Shown piece after piece: positions 18,000 through 26,150 of a stretch of 64,000 nt of DNA. The translations under genes were made by a program, and so were the position numbers. The notes below the pieces were generated by a model. It was not told where the DNA came from and searched no databases. It saw nothing but the letters and a program-made list of their open reading frames with translations. Position 1 is the first letter of the stretch. Each line of letters opens with the position of its first letter. Origin of the DNA: Butyrivibrio sp. XPD2006 (GTDB lineage: Bacteria; Bacillota; Clostridia; Lachnospirales; Lachnospiraceae); the NCBI RefSeq assembly GCF_000420865.1, contig NZ_ATVT01000009.1, positions 1-64,000 of the forward strand. The letters are read 5' to 3'.

Positions 18000-18689
18000 A
18001 TGAAAACACTGGCTATGATCACAGCAAGGGGAGGCAGCAAGAGGATTCCCCGTAAGAATATCAAGGAGTTTAACGGAAAGCCCATCATCGCATACTCAAT
18101 CGAGGCGGCGCTCTCATCCGGAGTGTTTGACGAAGTGATGGTTTCCACGGATGATGAAGAGATTGCGGAGATCGCCAAAAAGTACGGAGCTAAGGTTCCT
18201 TTCCTCAGAAGTGAAAAAACGGCCAATGACTTTGCCACAACCGTTGATGTCATCGAAGAGGTGCTGAATACCTACAAGGACAGGGGCAAGGAGTTTGATA
18301 TTTTCTGCTGCATCTATCCTACAGCGCCGTTTATAACAGCGAAGAGGTTAAAAGACGCTGTGGAGGAACTCTCAGCCTCCTATGCGGATTCGCTTATCCC
18401 AGTGGTGAGATTTTCATATCCGCCGCAGAGGGCCATGGAGATCCATGATGGAAAGCTTGTGTTCAGGCAGCCCGAGAATCTCTCAAAGAGAAGTCAGGAC
18501 CTTGAGCCTCATTTCCACGATGCGGGACAGTTCTATGTTGTGAGGAGCGAGAGCTTTTTTAAGAACCACGGAATAATGGTGGGAGATATTCTGCCGATGG
18601 AACTTTCTGAGCTTGAGGTACAGGACATTGACAACGAGGTTGACTGGAAGCTGGCAGAGCTTAAATACAATCTTTTGAATGAAGGTTAA
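18000..18689 (+). CDS. pseF: Pseudaminic acid cytidylyltransferase
   Basis: Activates pseudaminic acid with CTP to CMP-Pse. The 229-residue protein has the CMP-sugar synthetase P-loop ARGGSKRIPRKNI at residues 9-21 and two family-typical stretches, FSYPPQRAM and SKRSQDLEPHFHDAGQFY, that mark the PseF branch rather than NeuA. GTGAGG precedes the ATG. It ends the cassette and a terminator follows 9 bp later. Confidence 0.9.
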   Translation: MKTLAMITARGGSKRIPRKNIKEFNGKPIIAYSIEAALSSGVFDEVMVSTDDEEIAEIAKKYGAKVPFLRSEKTANDFATTVDVIEEVLNTYKDRGKEFDIFCCIYPTAPFITAKRLKDAVEELSASYADSLIPVVRFSYPPQRAMEIHDGKLVFRQPENLSKRSQDLEPHFHDAGQFYVVRSESFFKNHGIMVGDILPMELSELEVQDIDNEVDWKLAELKYNLLNEG

Positions 18690-18697
18690 GTAACGAG

Positions 18698-18738
18698 AGA
18701 GGGCGTCCGATATATATAAAGGATGAATGCCCTCTTTT
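18698..18738 (+). terminator. Terminator of the pse cassette
   Basis: AGAGGGC (18698-18704) pairs with GCCCTCT (18729-18735), followed by TTT; an inner GTCC/GGAT pair closes part of the loop. It separates the pse genes from mbl. Confidence 0.75.
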
Positions 18739-18757
18739 AAATTGTCTTTCTTTGGGT

Positions 18758-18763
18758 TATAAT
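18758..18763 (+). promoter_or_regulatory. -10 element of the mbl promoter
   Basis: A perfect TATAAT with only a weak -35 (TTTTAA, 18735-18740, at 17 bp). Transcription from here would give mbl a leader of about 75 nt containing the hairpin at 18796-18821. Confidence 0.45.
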
Positions 18764-18795
18764 GTGGAATGAAATCATAGACTTATTGTATTATC

Positions 18796-18821
18796 CGCAT
18801 TTATGCGCTTTGATAAATGCG
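18796..18821 (+). promoter_or_regulatory. Perfect leader hairpin before the mbl ribosome site
   Basis: CGCATTTAT (18796-18804) pairs perfectly with ATAAATGCG (18813-18821) across an 8-nt loop. The SD-like AAAGGGG begins 4 nt after it (18825-18831). No T tract follows, so it is not a terminator; it could control ribosome access or mRNA stability. Confidence 0.5.
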
Positions 18822-18843
18822 TTGAAAGGGGTATTTGAGAATT

Positions 18844-19836
18844 ATGCAGTATGCAGATATCGGAATCGATTTAGGTACAGCCTCTGTACTTGTATATATC
18901 AAGGGCAAGGGCGTTGTTTTAAAAGAGCCATCAGTTGTGGCATATGACAGAGATACAGAAGAAATCAAGGCTATCGGTGAGGATGCAAGACTCATGCTTG
19001 GTCGTACACCGGGCAACATCGTTGCAGTAAGACCTCTTCGCCAGGGAGTTATCTCAAACTACAAGATAACCGAGCAGATGATGAGATACTTCATCAAGAA
19101 GGCTATCGGCAGAAGGATCCACAGAAAGCCGTTTATCGCAGTATGTGTACCTTCAGGTGCAACTGAGGTTGAGAAGAAGGCTGTAGAAGATGCTACAAGA
19201 CTTTGCGGAGCCAGAGATGTTGAGACCATCGAGGAGCCCATCGCAGCAGCTATCGGAGCCGGAATTGATATTACAAAACCATGTGGAAACATGATCGTTG
19301 ATATAGGCGGCGGCACATCAGATATTGCTGTTATCTCTCTCGGAGGAACAGTTGTCAGCACATCAGTTAAGGTTGCGGGCGATGACTTCGACGAGGCGAT
19401 TGTTCGTTACATGCGTAAGAAACACAATCTTCTTATCGGTGACAGAACTGCCGAGGACATCAAGATCAAGATCGGTTCAGCTTACCCAAGAGCTGAGAAC
19501 GACACAATGGACGTTCGCGGAAGAAACCTTGTAACAGGTCTTCCCAAGACAGTAAGAGTATCTTCAGAGGAGACAGAGGAGGCGCTCAGAGAGCCTACAT
19601 CACAGATCATCGAGGCTATCCACAGCGTGCTTGAGAACACACCTCCGGAGCTGGCAGCGGATATCGCTGACAGAGGAATTGTCCTTACAGGTGGCGGAGC
19701 TCTTCTTCGCGGACTTGAGGATCTCATTTATTCAAAGACAGGTATCAATACCATGACCGCTGAGGATCCAATGACAGCCGTTGCTATCGGAACAGGCCGT
19801 TACATTGAGTTCATCTCAGGTTATCACGAGGACTAA
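18844..19836 (+). CDS. mbl: MreB-family actin homolog (Mbl-like)
   Basis: Forms membrane-associated filaments that guide sidewall synthesis. The 330 residues carry the actin-fold phosphate loops IGIDLGTASVLVY near residue 6 and IVDIGGGTSDIAV near 145, plus the C-terminal GIVLTGGGALLRG. ATG 18844 gives the usual N-terminus MQYADIG; the alternative TTG 18835 lies too close to AAAGGGG. In Bacillus mbl directly precedes flhO-flhP, and the same order is seen here, which favours Mbl over MreB. Confidence 0.9.
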   Translation: MQYADIGIDLGTASVLVYIKGKGVVLKEPSVVAYDRDTEEIKAIGEDARLMLGRTPGNIVAVRPLRQGVISNYKITEQMMRYFIKKAIGRRIHRKPFIAVCVPSGATEVEKKAVEDATRLCGARDVETIEEPIAAAIGAGIDITKPCGNMIVDIGGGTSDIAVISLGGTVVSTSVKVAGDDFDEAIVRYMRKKHNLLIGDRTAEDIKIKIGSAYPRAENDTMDVRGRNLVTGLPKTVRVSSEETEEALREPTSQIIEAIHSVLENTPPELAADIADRGIVLTGGGALLRGLEDLIYSKTGINTMTAEDPMTAVAIGTGRYIEFISGYHED

Positions 19837-19892
19837 TATGCACTGCTCATGGATTGAGCGGTAGTAGGCCAGGATGGCATGAGGTATTTTGT

Positions 19893-20852
19893 ATGGTAAA
19901 AGGTCTTTACACTGCTTACACAGGGATGATCAATGAGCAGCACAGGATGGATGTGCTCACCAACAATCTTGCCAATGCCAACACTAACGGTTACAAGAAG
20001 GAAGGCGCAACTGCAGAGTCTTTCAAGGATCAGCTTGCGCTCAAAATTAAAGACATTACTGATGCCCCGTTCACTGCCCGTGGACTGGGCATTATTAATC
20101 CCGGGGTTAAGATCGGTGAAGGTTATGTTGACTGGTCTGAGGGCCCGATGAAGGAAACACATAACACCTTTGATTTTGCTATCGGCGGCAGCGGATTCTT
20201 TGGAATTGAATATGCCATGAAAGAGGAAGCAACCGAAGCGGATGAGGAAGAAGACGAAGAGGGAACAACAGTCCGTAACCCCAATAACGACTGGCGGCTT
20301 CAGAGATATCAGAACGAAAGAGCTCTTGCAGCTTACAAGGCAGGCAAGCTCTCATTGGATCAGATGAGAGAAAACGGATTTGAACAGATGGTAATGTACA
20401 CCAGAGATGGTAACTTTTCCCTGAACAATGAAGGTGTACTTGTGACTCAGGATGGTGACTTTGTTCTGTCGCAGGATGGCGGACATATTGAGCTGGATCC
20501 CAATCTTCCGGTACAGATTTCCACAAATGGTGAGATTGTCCAGAATGGTGCGGTTGTAGCAAGGGTTGGTGTGTTCGACTTTGAAAAGACTGTTATGAAA
20601 AACGGAATGGAGACCTACACCATTTTGGAACACTATGGTGAGAACGGTTATGTTCCTGTCGGCGATGCAGCTGCTGAGGAGGGCACAGGCCAGGTTTACG
20701 CAGGCTTCCTTGAACAGTCCAATGTTTCTGTGGTCGATGAGATGGTCAACATGATCGCGGTTCAGAGAAACTACGATACCAACCAGAGGATGATCACCAC
20801 CATTGATGACACTCTGGATAAGGCTGTTAACCAGATTGGAACCATGAGTTAA
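19893..20852 (+). CDS. flhO: Flagellar hook-basal body rod protein (FlgF/FlhO type)
   Basis: Proximal rod component. The 319-residue protein has the rod N-terminal motif with NNLANANTNGYKK at residues 24-36 and the C-terminal flagellar domain ending in EMVNMIAVQRNYDTNQRM. Between the halves an unusually acidic stretch (EEATEADEEEDEEG, residues about 110-123) leads an insertion of about 60 residues. ATG 19893 has GAGG 8 nt upstream and gives the standard start MVKGLYTAYTGM. It lies 56 bp after mbl. Confidence 0.88.
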   Translation: MVKGLYTAYTGMINEQHRMDVLTNNLANANTNGYKKEGATAESFKDQLALKIKDITDAPFTARGLGIINPGVKIGEGYVDWSEGPMKETHNTFDFAIGGSGFFGIEYAMKEEATEADEEEDEEGTTVRNPNNDWRLQRYQNERALAAYKAGKLSLDQMRENGFEQMVMYTRDGNFSLNNEGVLVTQDGDFVLSQDGGHIELDPNLPVQISTNGEIVQNGAVVARVGVFDFEKTVMKNGMETYTILEHYGENGYVPVGDAAAEEGTGQVYAGFLEQSNVSVVDEMVNMIAVQRNYDTNQRMITTIDDTLDKAVNQIGTMS

Positions 20853-20890
20853 AAATTTATACTTTTTTAATAATTTAAAATACGTAGTAT

Positions 20891-20898
20891 GACGATAA
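20891..20898 (+). promoter_or_regulatory. Possible sigma-D (flagellar) -10 element
   Basis: GACGATAA matches the sigma-28 -10 consensus GCCGATAA at 7 of 8 bases and sits 95 bp before the flhP ATG. A matching TAAA -35 at 15 bp is not present (TAAA at 20876 is 11 bp away), so the call is weak. Confidence 0.3.
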
Positions 20899-20992
20899 AT
20901 AAACAGAGAACTATATTGTAGTCACGGATGACGAATTGTTCAGAAGGAGCCACGGATGGTAAGAGCTCTGACTGAATCGGAGGTGGCATAAT

Positions 20993-21826
20993 ATGGTAAG
21001 AAGTTTATGGTCAGCAGCTACAGGAATGAACGCCCAGCAGACGAATGTGGATACTATATCCAACAATCTCGCTAACGTTAATACAACGGGCTATAAAGCT
21101 CAGGGCGCTCAGTTCAAATCTCTTTTATATCAAGAGTTACAGACTATAACTACAACAGCAAACGGCGCACCTAAGCCTACTACATCACAGGTGGGTCTTG
21201 GTGTTCGTACTTCTACAATAAATCAGTATTTTTCCCAGGGATCATTTCAGGAGAATGCCAACCCGGCAGCTATCGCCATTAGTGGTGATGGCTTCTTCAA
21301 GTACCAGGGGGCAGACGGCCAGCAGGTACTTTATACAAGAAACGGAAACTTTACATGGGCACTTTCAGGTGGTAACGGATCACCTCTTGTTCTTACTACC
21401 GCAGAAGGTAACAGGGTTCTTGGAATCAACGATCAGCCCATTCAGGTTGACGGAAACTTCGTTGCAAGCCGCATAACGATCGGTGGCGACGGCAAGATTT
21501 ATTATCCCGATGCACAGGGCGTTCCTCAGGAAGTTAACGGCCAGCAGATAGGTCTTTGGCAGTTCCCCAACAGAGAGGGACTTCAGAGAGTCGGAAGCGT
21601 TGCATGGCAGGAGACAGCTGCCAGCGGTGCAGCAATAAATGAGAATCAGGCAGCCGGAAATATTAAGAAATCCGAGCTGGTTCAGGGATATCTTGAGGGA
21701 TCAAATGTAAACGTTGCGACAGAGATGGTTAACCTCATTGTTGCGCAGCGTGCATACGAGATGAATTCAACTGCAATCCAGACAACAGATGAGATGATGC
21801 AGACAGCAAACTCACTTAAGAGATAA
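20993..21826 (+). CDS. flhP: Flagellar rod protein (FlgG/FlhP type)
   Basis: Distal-rod-like protein of 277 residues. N-terminal MVRSLWSAATGMNAQQ and SNNLANVNTTGYKAQ (residues 23-37) are diagnostic of FlgG-type rod and hook proteins, and the C-terminus has EMVNLIVAQRAYEMNS. GGAGGTGG precedes the ATG. The 140-bp gap from flhO contains a possible flagellar promoter. Together with flhO it completes the rod. Confidence 0.92.
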   Translation: MVRSLWSAATGMNAQQTNVDTISNNLANVNTTGYKAQGAQFKSLLYQELQTITTTANGAPKPTTSQVGLGVRTSTINQYFSQGSFQENANPAAIAISGDGFFKYQGADGQQVLYTRNGNFTWALSGGNGSPLVLTTAEGNRVLGINDQPIQVDGNFVASRITIGGDGKIYYPDAQGVPQEVNGQQIGLWQFPNREGLQRVGSVAWQETAASGAAINENQAAGNIKKSELVQGYLEGSNVNVATEMVNLIVAQRAYEMNSTAIQTTDEMMQTANSLKR

Positions 21827-21847
21827 AAGCTGTAGTTAGGGGAAGTT

Positions 21848-22261
21848 ATGGCAAGCTATAATGTCAGCGGTTTAAGCGCATCGGCTATAAGTGAATATGC
21901 TATGCAGGAGAGCAAGAACGCCAGCAGCATTGCTCTTCAGAAAAAGCTTGAGAACACCACATCCAAGACATCGGATGATGAGCTCTGGCAGGCCTGTAAG
22001 GGGTTTGAAGCTTACTTCATGGAGCAGATCTACAAGGAGATGCAGAAATCTGTAGATGCTCTTAAGAGTGAGGATCAGGATAAATCCACATCGACTCTTG
22101 TGGATTATTTCAAGAATCAGACTCTTCAGGATATATGTGCTGATTCGGTGGACACCCAGAGCAACGGATTTGCCCAAATGTTATATGAGAATCTGAAAAG
22201 AAATTACGACATTCCTACGGCTCCTGAAGCTGAAAAGACTCAGGGACCGGAGCAGATTTAA
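21848..22261 (+). CDS. Rod-binding protein (FlgJ N-terminal domain only)
   Basis: Probable rod-assembly chaperone. The 137 residues match the rod-binding half of FlgJ, with DELWQACKGFEAYFMEQIYK at residues about 46-65 and LVDYFKNQTLQDICADS later. The peptidoglycan hydrolase half found in proteobacterial FlgJ is missing, as is usual in Firmicutes. It lies 21 bp after flhP and is followed by a strong terminator, so it ends the operon. Confidence 0.85.
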   Translation: MASYNVSGLSASAISEYAMQESKNASSIALQKKLENTTSKTSDDELWQACKGFEAYFMEQIYKEMQKSVDALKSEDQDKSTSTLVDYFKNQTLQDICADSVDTQSNGFAQMLYENLKRNYDIPTAPEAEKTQGPEQI

Positions 22262-22270
22262 AAAAATACA

Positions 22271-22316
22271 AAAGTCGCCAAATCTTAAGAAAATCTTAAA
22301 GTCTTGGCGACTTTTT
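22271..22316 (+). terminator. Strong terminator after the flagellar operon
   Basis: AAAGTCGCCAA (22271-22281) pairs perfectly with TTGGCGACTTT (22304-22314), followed by more T. The symmetric A and T flanks allow action on both strands. Confidence 0.92.
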
Positions 22317-22322
22317 CTATGC

Positions 22323-22328
22323 TATAAT
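22323..22328 (+). promoter_or_regulatory. TATAAT box 7 nt before the recD2 ATG
   Basis: A perfect -10 lies at 22323-22328 and the ATG at 22336 follows after 7 nt, so the mRNA would begin at the start codon. No SD is visible in the TTCAGACT between. A TTGGCG in the terminator stem (22304-22309) is only 13 bp away, too close for a normal -35. Confidence 0.5.
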
Positions 22329-22335
22329 TCAGACT

Positions 22336-24594
22336 ATGGAAAAAGTAAAGGGATATATAGAACACTTTTTATACAGAAATTCCGAGAACGGATACGGGGT
22401 TCTGAATCTGGTAACAGCTGATGCGGAGGTTATCTGCACCGGCTCATTCAGAGATGTTGATGTTGGGGACACTATCGAGATTGAGGGTGAATATGTAAAT
22501 CACCCTGTCTATGGCAGTCAGTTCAAAGCCGCTTCCTATGAGATTTCAATACCTGATGATGCTGTATCCATGCAAAGATACCTTGGCTCCGGCGCCATAA
22601 GAGGCGTGGGAGAAGCTCTTGCTGCCAGGATAGTCAAGATGTTTGGTGATGATACCTTCAGGATCATTGAGGATGAGCCAGAGAGATTGGCAGAAGTAAA
22701 GGGCATTAGTCTCAAGAAAGCCCAGGATATCGGAACTCAGATGGCAAGCAAGAGAGAAATGCGCGATGCCATGATCTTTCTGCAGCAGTACGGTATAGGA
22801 AATGCTTTGTCGGTAAAAATATTTAACACCTACGGAAACCGCATCTACAGCGTGATCAAAGAGAATCCGTATCAGCTCTCTGAAGATATAAGCGGAGTGG
22901 GCTTTAAGACAGCCGATGAAATAGCTGAGAAAGCCGGAATCCTGGTGGATTCGGATTACAGGATAAGGAGCGGGATTTTATACGCGCTTTCTCAGGCAGC
23001 TATGGACGGCAACACCTATCTCCCCATGGAAGATCTGGTGGCAAGGACTATACAGGTACTGCAGACAAGACCCGGCTATGAGATCTGCAGGGAGAATATT
23101 CAAACACATATATCCAATCTTGTTATGGACAGGAAACTGGTCTGCAAGAACGAAGATCAGGTATACTCCGCTAATTATTACTATGAGGAGCAGGGGTGTG
23201 CTGCAATGCTTGAGGGGCTCAATCTCTCAGAGAAGATCACACCAGCTCAGGAAGAAGAGTACAGAAAGCTTATATTAAAGCTTGAACAAGCCAAGGGAAT
23301 TGAACTTGATGATCTACAGAGAAATGCCGTTTTAAAGAGCATTACCAACGGAGTTGTAATAATTACCGGAGGACCCGGAACAGGCAAGACCACTACCATC
23401 AATACCATAATCAGCTATTACGCCGACATGGGACTTGATATTATGCTGGCTGCTCCGACCGGAAGAGCTGCCAAGAGGATGACGGAAGCCACCGGATATG
23501 AAGCTAAGACTATACACAGACTTTTGGAGGTGTCGGGGCAGGTTTCCGATGATCCATCAATGAAATCCTCCGGAGTACACTTTGAGAAGAACAGGGAAAA
23601 TCCGTTAGAAGCGGATGCCATCATCATTGATGAGATGTCTATGGTGGATATTCATCTCTTTTACGCATTGTTAAAAGCTCTTGTGCCGGGAGTACATCTG
23701 ATACTTGTAGGTGACAGCTCGCAGCTTCCCAGTGTTGGACCCGGACAGGTTTTGAGAGACCTTATAGACAGTGGCAAGTTCCCTACCACCTACCTGAAAA
23801 AGATATTCAGGCAGGCCGAGGAGAGCGACATTGTAATGAATGCCCACAGGATACACGACGGCGAAAGGCCGGTCCTTGATAATAAGAGTAAGGATTTCTT
23901 TTTCCTTGAGAGGAGCGAAGCTGCAGTCATATACAAGCACATGGTGCAGCTCATCAGGGATAAACTCCCGTCCTACGTGGACGCGGGTCCTTACGATATC
24001 CAGGTGCTGACACCCATGAAAAAGGGCCCCCTTGGAGCAGTGCAGCTTAATCTTATACTTCAGGAACACTTAAATCCTCCTGATCCTTCCAAGAAGGAAC
24101 ATACAGTAGGCGACTGCATTTTCCGAGAGGGTGACAAGGTTATGCAGATCCGCAACAATTATCAGGCTGCGTGGGAGGTTATCGGAAGATATAATATTCC
24201 GATAGATTCCGGAACCGGAGTTTTTAACGGGGATATGGGCGTTATAAAGAGCATTAACGATTACTCCCAGGACGTTGTGGTTGAATTTGATGAGGGAAGG
24301 CAGGTCAGATATCCATATGCTGAATTGGATGAGATAGAGCTTGCCTATGCCATAACCATTCATAAATCCCAGGGAAGCGAGTATCCGGCTGTTGTGCTGC
24401 CGATACTCGGTGGACCGAGAGTTCTTCTTAACAGAAACCTGCTCTACACAGCGGTGACCAGGGCCAGGAGTACCGTGTGCATACTGGGCAGCAGTCAGAC
24501 ACTGATGAGTATGGTTGAGAATGAGGAACAGCTCAAAAGATATACAGGATTGAAAGACAGGATCATAGAAATATTTAATGCATCAGAGTTTTAG
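22336..24594 (+). CDS. recD2: RecD2-type 5'-3' DNA helicase
   Basis: Superfamily 1B helicase acting in replication-fork and repair work, not part of RecBCD in organisms that lack RecBC. The 752 residues have an N-terminal extension with helix-hairpin-helix repeats (GSGAIRGVGEALAARIVKM; ISLKKAQDIG), Walker A GGPGTGKTT near residue 346, Walker B IIDEMSM near 431, and terminal YTAVTRARS near 702. The long N-terminus distinguishes RecD2 from RecD. Start is at the ATG 7 nt after a TATAAT; it ends 17 nt inside comFC. Confidence 0.93.
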   Translation: MEKVKGYIEHFLYRNSENGYGVLNLVTADAEVICTGSFRDVDVGDTIEIEGEYVNHPVYGSQFKAASYEISIPDDAVSMQRYLGSGAIRGVGEALAARIVKMFGDDTFRIIEDEPERLAEVKGISLKKAQDIGTQMASKREMRDAMIFLQQYGIGNALSVKIFNTYGNRIYSVIKENPYQLSEDISGVGFKTADEIAEKAGILVDSDYRIRSGILYALSQAAMDGNTYLPMEDLVARTIQVLQTRPGYEICRENIQTHISNLVMDRKLVCKNEDQVYSANYYYEEQGCAAMLEGLNLSEKITPAQEEEYRKLILKLEQAKGIELDDLQRNAVLKSITNGVVIITGGPGTGKTTTINTIISYYADMGLDIMLAAPTGRAAKRMTEATGYEAKTIHRLLEVSGQVSDDPSMKSSGVHFEKNRENPLEADAIIIDEMSMVDIHLFYALLKALVPGVHLILVGDSSQLPSVGPGQVLRDLIDSGKFPTTYLKKIFRQAEESDIVMNAHRIHDGERPVLDNKSKDFFFLERSEAAVIYKHMVQLIRDKLPSYVDAGPYDIQVLTPMKKGPLGAVQLNLILQEHLNPPDPSKKEHTVGDCIFREGDKVMQIRNNYQAAWEVIGRYNIPIDSGTGVFNGDMGVIKSINDYSQDVVVEFDEGRQVRYPYAELDEIELAYAITIHKSQGSEYPAVVLPILGGPRVLLNRNLLYTAVTRARSTVCILGSSQTLMSMVENEEQLKRYTGLKDRIIEIFNASEF

Positions 24595-25318
24595 TCGGGC
24601 GCTGGATTTTCTTTACCCCAGAAGGTGCCCTGTGTGTGATGGGGTGGTGCCGGCCTTTGAGATAAGAGACGGGCACATTACAAGAGGCGGACTTATCCAC
24701 AAAAGCTGCCACAGAATAATTAAATACGTAAGAGGCGCTACCTGTGTAAAGTGCGGGAAACCGCTTTCGGATCCGACAGCAGAGTACTGCGACGATTGCA
24801 GCGTCAAGGCGCACAATTTTGACAGAGGCTATTCGGTGTTTGTCTACAGGTCGGTGTCAGGATCCATCTATAAGTTCAAGTACATGGGAAGGCAGGAATA
24901 CGCAGCATTCTATGGGCTCGCCACAAAAAAGCTTCTCGGAAGAAAACTAAAAGCGCTCGGAATAGAGGCTATAGTTCCGGTTCCGATGTATCATGCCAAA
25001 GAGAGAAAAAGAGGTTATAACCAGGCGGCGGTATATGCAAGAGCAGTTTCCGCAGAGCTTGGCATACCTGTCTGCGAAGAACTTGTGACGAGGGTCAGAA
25101 ACACAGCTCCAATGAAGGAACTGGACGCTCGCGGACGCCGTAATAATTTGAAAAAGGCTTTTATTATAGCTAAAAATGATGTAAAATTTAAGTGCGTACT
25201 TATTATCGATGACATCTATACAACTGGAAGTACTATTGATGAGATCGCCCATGAGTTTCGGATGGCAGGAGTTGAGAAAATATATTGTCTAACCTTGGCT
25301 ATCGGGCAAACTACTTAA
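24578..25318 (+). CDS. comFC: ComF-family phosphoribosyltransferase-like protein
   Basis: Competence-related protein needed for late steps of DNA uptake in naturally transformable Firmicutes. The 246 residues start with two Cys pairs (CPVC; CVKCG...CDDC) forming a zinc finger and end in a phosphoribosyltransferase fold with VLIIDDIYTTGST near residue 208. It overlaps recD2 by 17 nt. comFC next to yvyF matches the Bacillus order, without comFA or comFB here. Confidence 0.9.
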   Translation: MHQSFSRALDFLYPRRCPVCDGVVPAFEIRDGHITRGGLIHKSCHRIIKYVRGATCVKCGKPLSDPTAEYCDDCSVKAHNFDRGYSVFVYRSVSGSIYKFKYMGRQEYAAFYGLATKKLLGRKLKALGIEAIVPVPMYHAKERKRGYNQAAVYARAVSAELGIPVCEELVTRVRNTAPMKELDARGRRNNLKKAFIIAKNDVKFKCVLIIDDIYTTGSTIDEIAHEFRMAGVEKIYCLTLAIGQTT

Positions 25319-25336
25319 AAATATGGAGGTCAGCTT

Positions 25337-25744
25337 ATGAACTTACGGAATTGTGCAAGATGCGGAAAGATGTTTAATTACATCGGAGGTCAGCCTATTT
25401 GCGATCCATGTAAAAAGGCAATTGAGGAGGACTTTCAGAAGGTAAAACAGTACATAGTTGACAACCCAACTGCCAGCTTGAAACAGATAACCGAGGATAA
25501 TCAGGTATCTGCCAAACAGATCCAGCAGTGGATTCGTGAAGAGAGACTTATGTTCTCTAAGGATTCTCCGATTCAGCTTCTTTGCGAGAATTGCGGAGAG
25601 CCAATAACAACAGGAAGATTCTGTGCTAAGTGTAAGACCAGTATGGCCAATAATCTTAACAATACATTTGCAAAACCCAAGCCTGCACTTCAGCAGCCGG
25701 TTAAGAAGGAGCCTAAAGCGGGGATGCGCTTCCTGGATACTTAA
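25337..25744 (+). CDS. yvyF: Flagellar operon protein YvyF (TIGR03826-like)
   Basis: Putative regulator linked to flagellar operons. The 135-residue protein has an N-terminal zinc ribbon (CARCG...CDPC), a central helix-turn-helix-like stretch (SLKQITEDNQVSAKQIQQWI), and a second zinc ribbon (CENCGEPI...CAKC). Zinc ribbon-HTH-zinc ribbon is the YvyF pattern. GGAGGTCAG precedes the ATG. In Bacillus flgM follows; here an unknown membrane protein does. Confidence 0.85.
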   Translation: MNLRNCARCGKMFNYIGGQPICDPCKKAIEEDFQKVKQYIVDNPTASLKQITEDNQVSAKQIQQWIREERLMFSKDSPIQLLCENCGEPITTGRFCAKCKTSMANNLNNTFAKPKPALQQPVKKEPKAGMRFLDT

Positions 25745-25753
25745 GGAGCAGCG

Positions 25754-26149
25754 ATGTTAAATGAAGAAAAAGTCATTTTGATGACCAAAATGGCTGCTTT
25801 CATAGATCGTGAAGGCAAGAAGAATGACGCTATCAACACATACTTTAAGAGTGATTATATCGGATTTAACGTTATTAAATCCCTGATCAGCGCCACAATT
25901 GTCTTTGGAATTGTAATTGCGACCTATGTTTTGTGTAATTTTGAAACCGTTTTATCAAATCTATACAATACGGAAAATTTACTGGCAATCGGCAGGAGGT
26001 ACCTGATATATTACCTCCTGCTTGTTGGCGTGTATTCTCTTGTATCATATGTCATTTATTCCTATCGTTACACCAAGATGCGTAAGAGTATGAAGGCATA
26101 TTATGCAGATTTAAAAAAATTAGCCAGAATCTACGAAAAGGAACAATGA
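25754..26149 (+). CDS. Small membrane protein of unknown function
   Basis: The 131 residues contain two clear membrane segments (about 37-58 and 78-102) and charged cytoplasmic ends, with a basic-acidic C-terminal helix (MRKSMKAYYADLKKLARIYEKEQ region). It is not a recognised family. AAGGAGCAGCG precedes the ATG. It lies 9 bp after yvyF and 1 bp before the next membrane gene, so the three are one operon; the pair may form a complex. Confidence 0.65.
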   Translation: MLNEEKVILMTKMAAFIDREGKKNDAINTYFKSDYIGFNVIKSLISATIVFGIVIATYVLCNFETVLSNLYNTENLLAIGRRYLIYYLLLVGVYSLVSYVIYSYRYTKMRKSMKAYYADLKKLARIYEKEQ

Positions 26150-26150
26150 C

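Noticed and set aside
20871-20898. Confident sigma-D promoter before flhP
   Set aside because: The -10 (GACGATAA) is good, but no TAAA lies at the required 15-bp distance; kept only as a low-confidence element.
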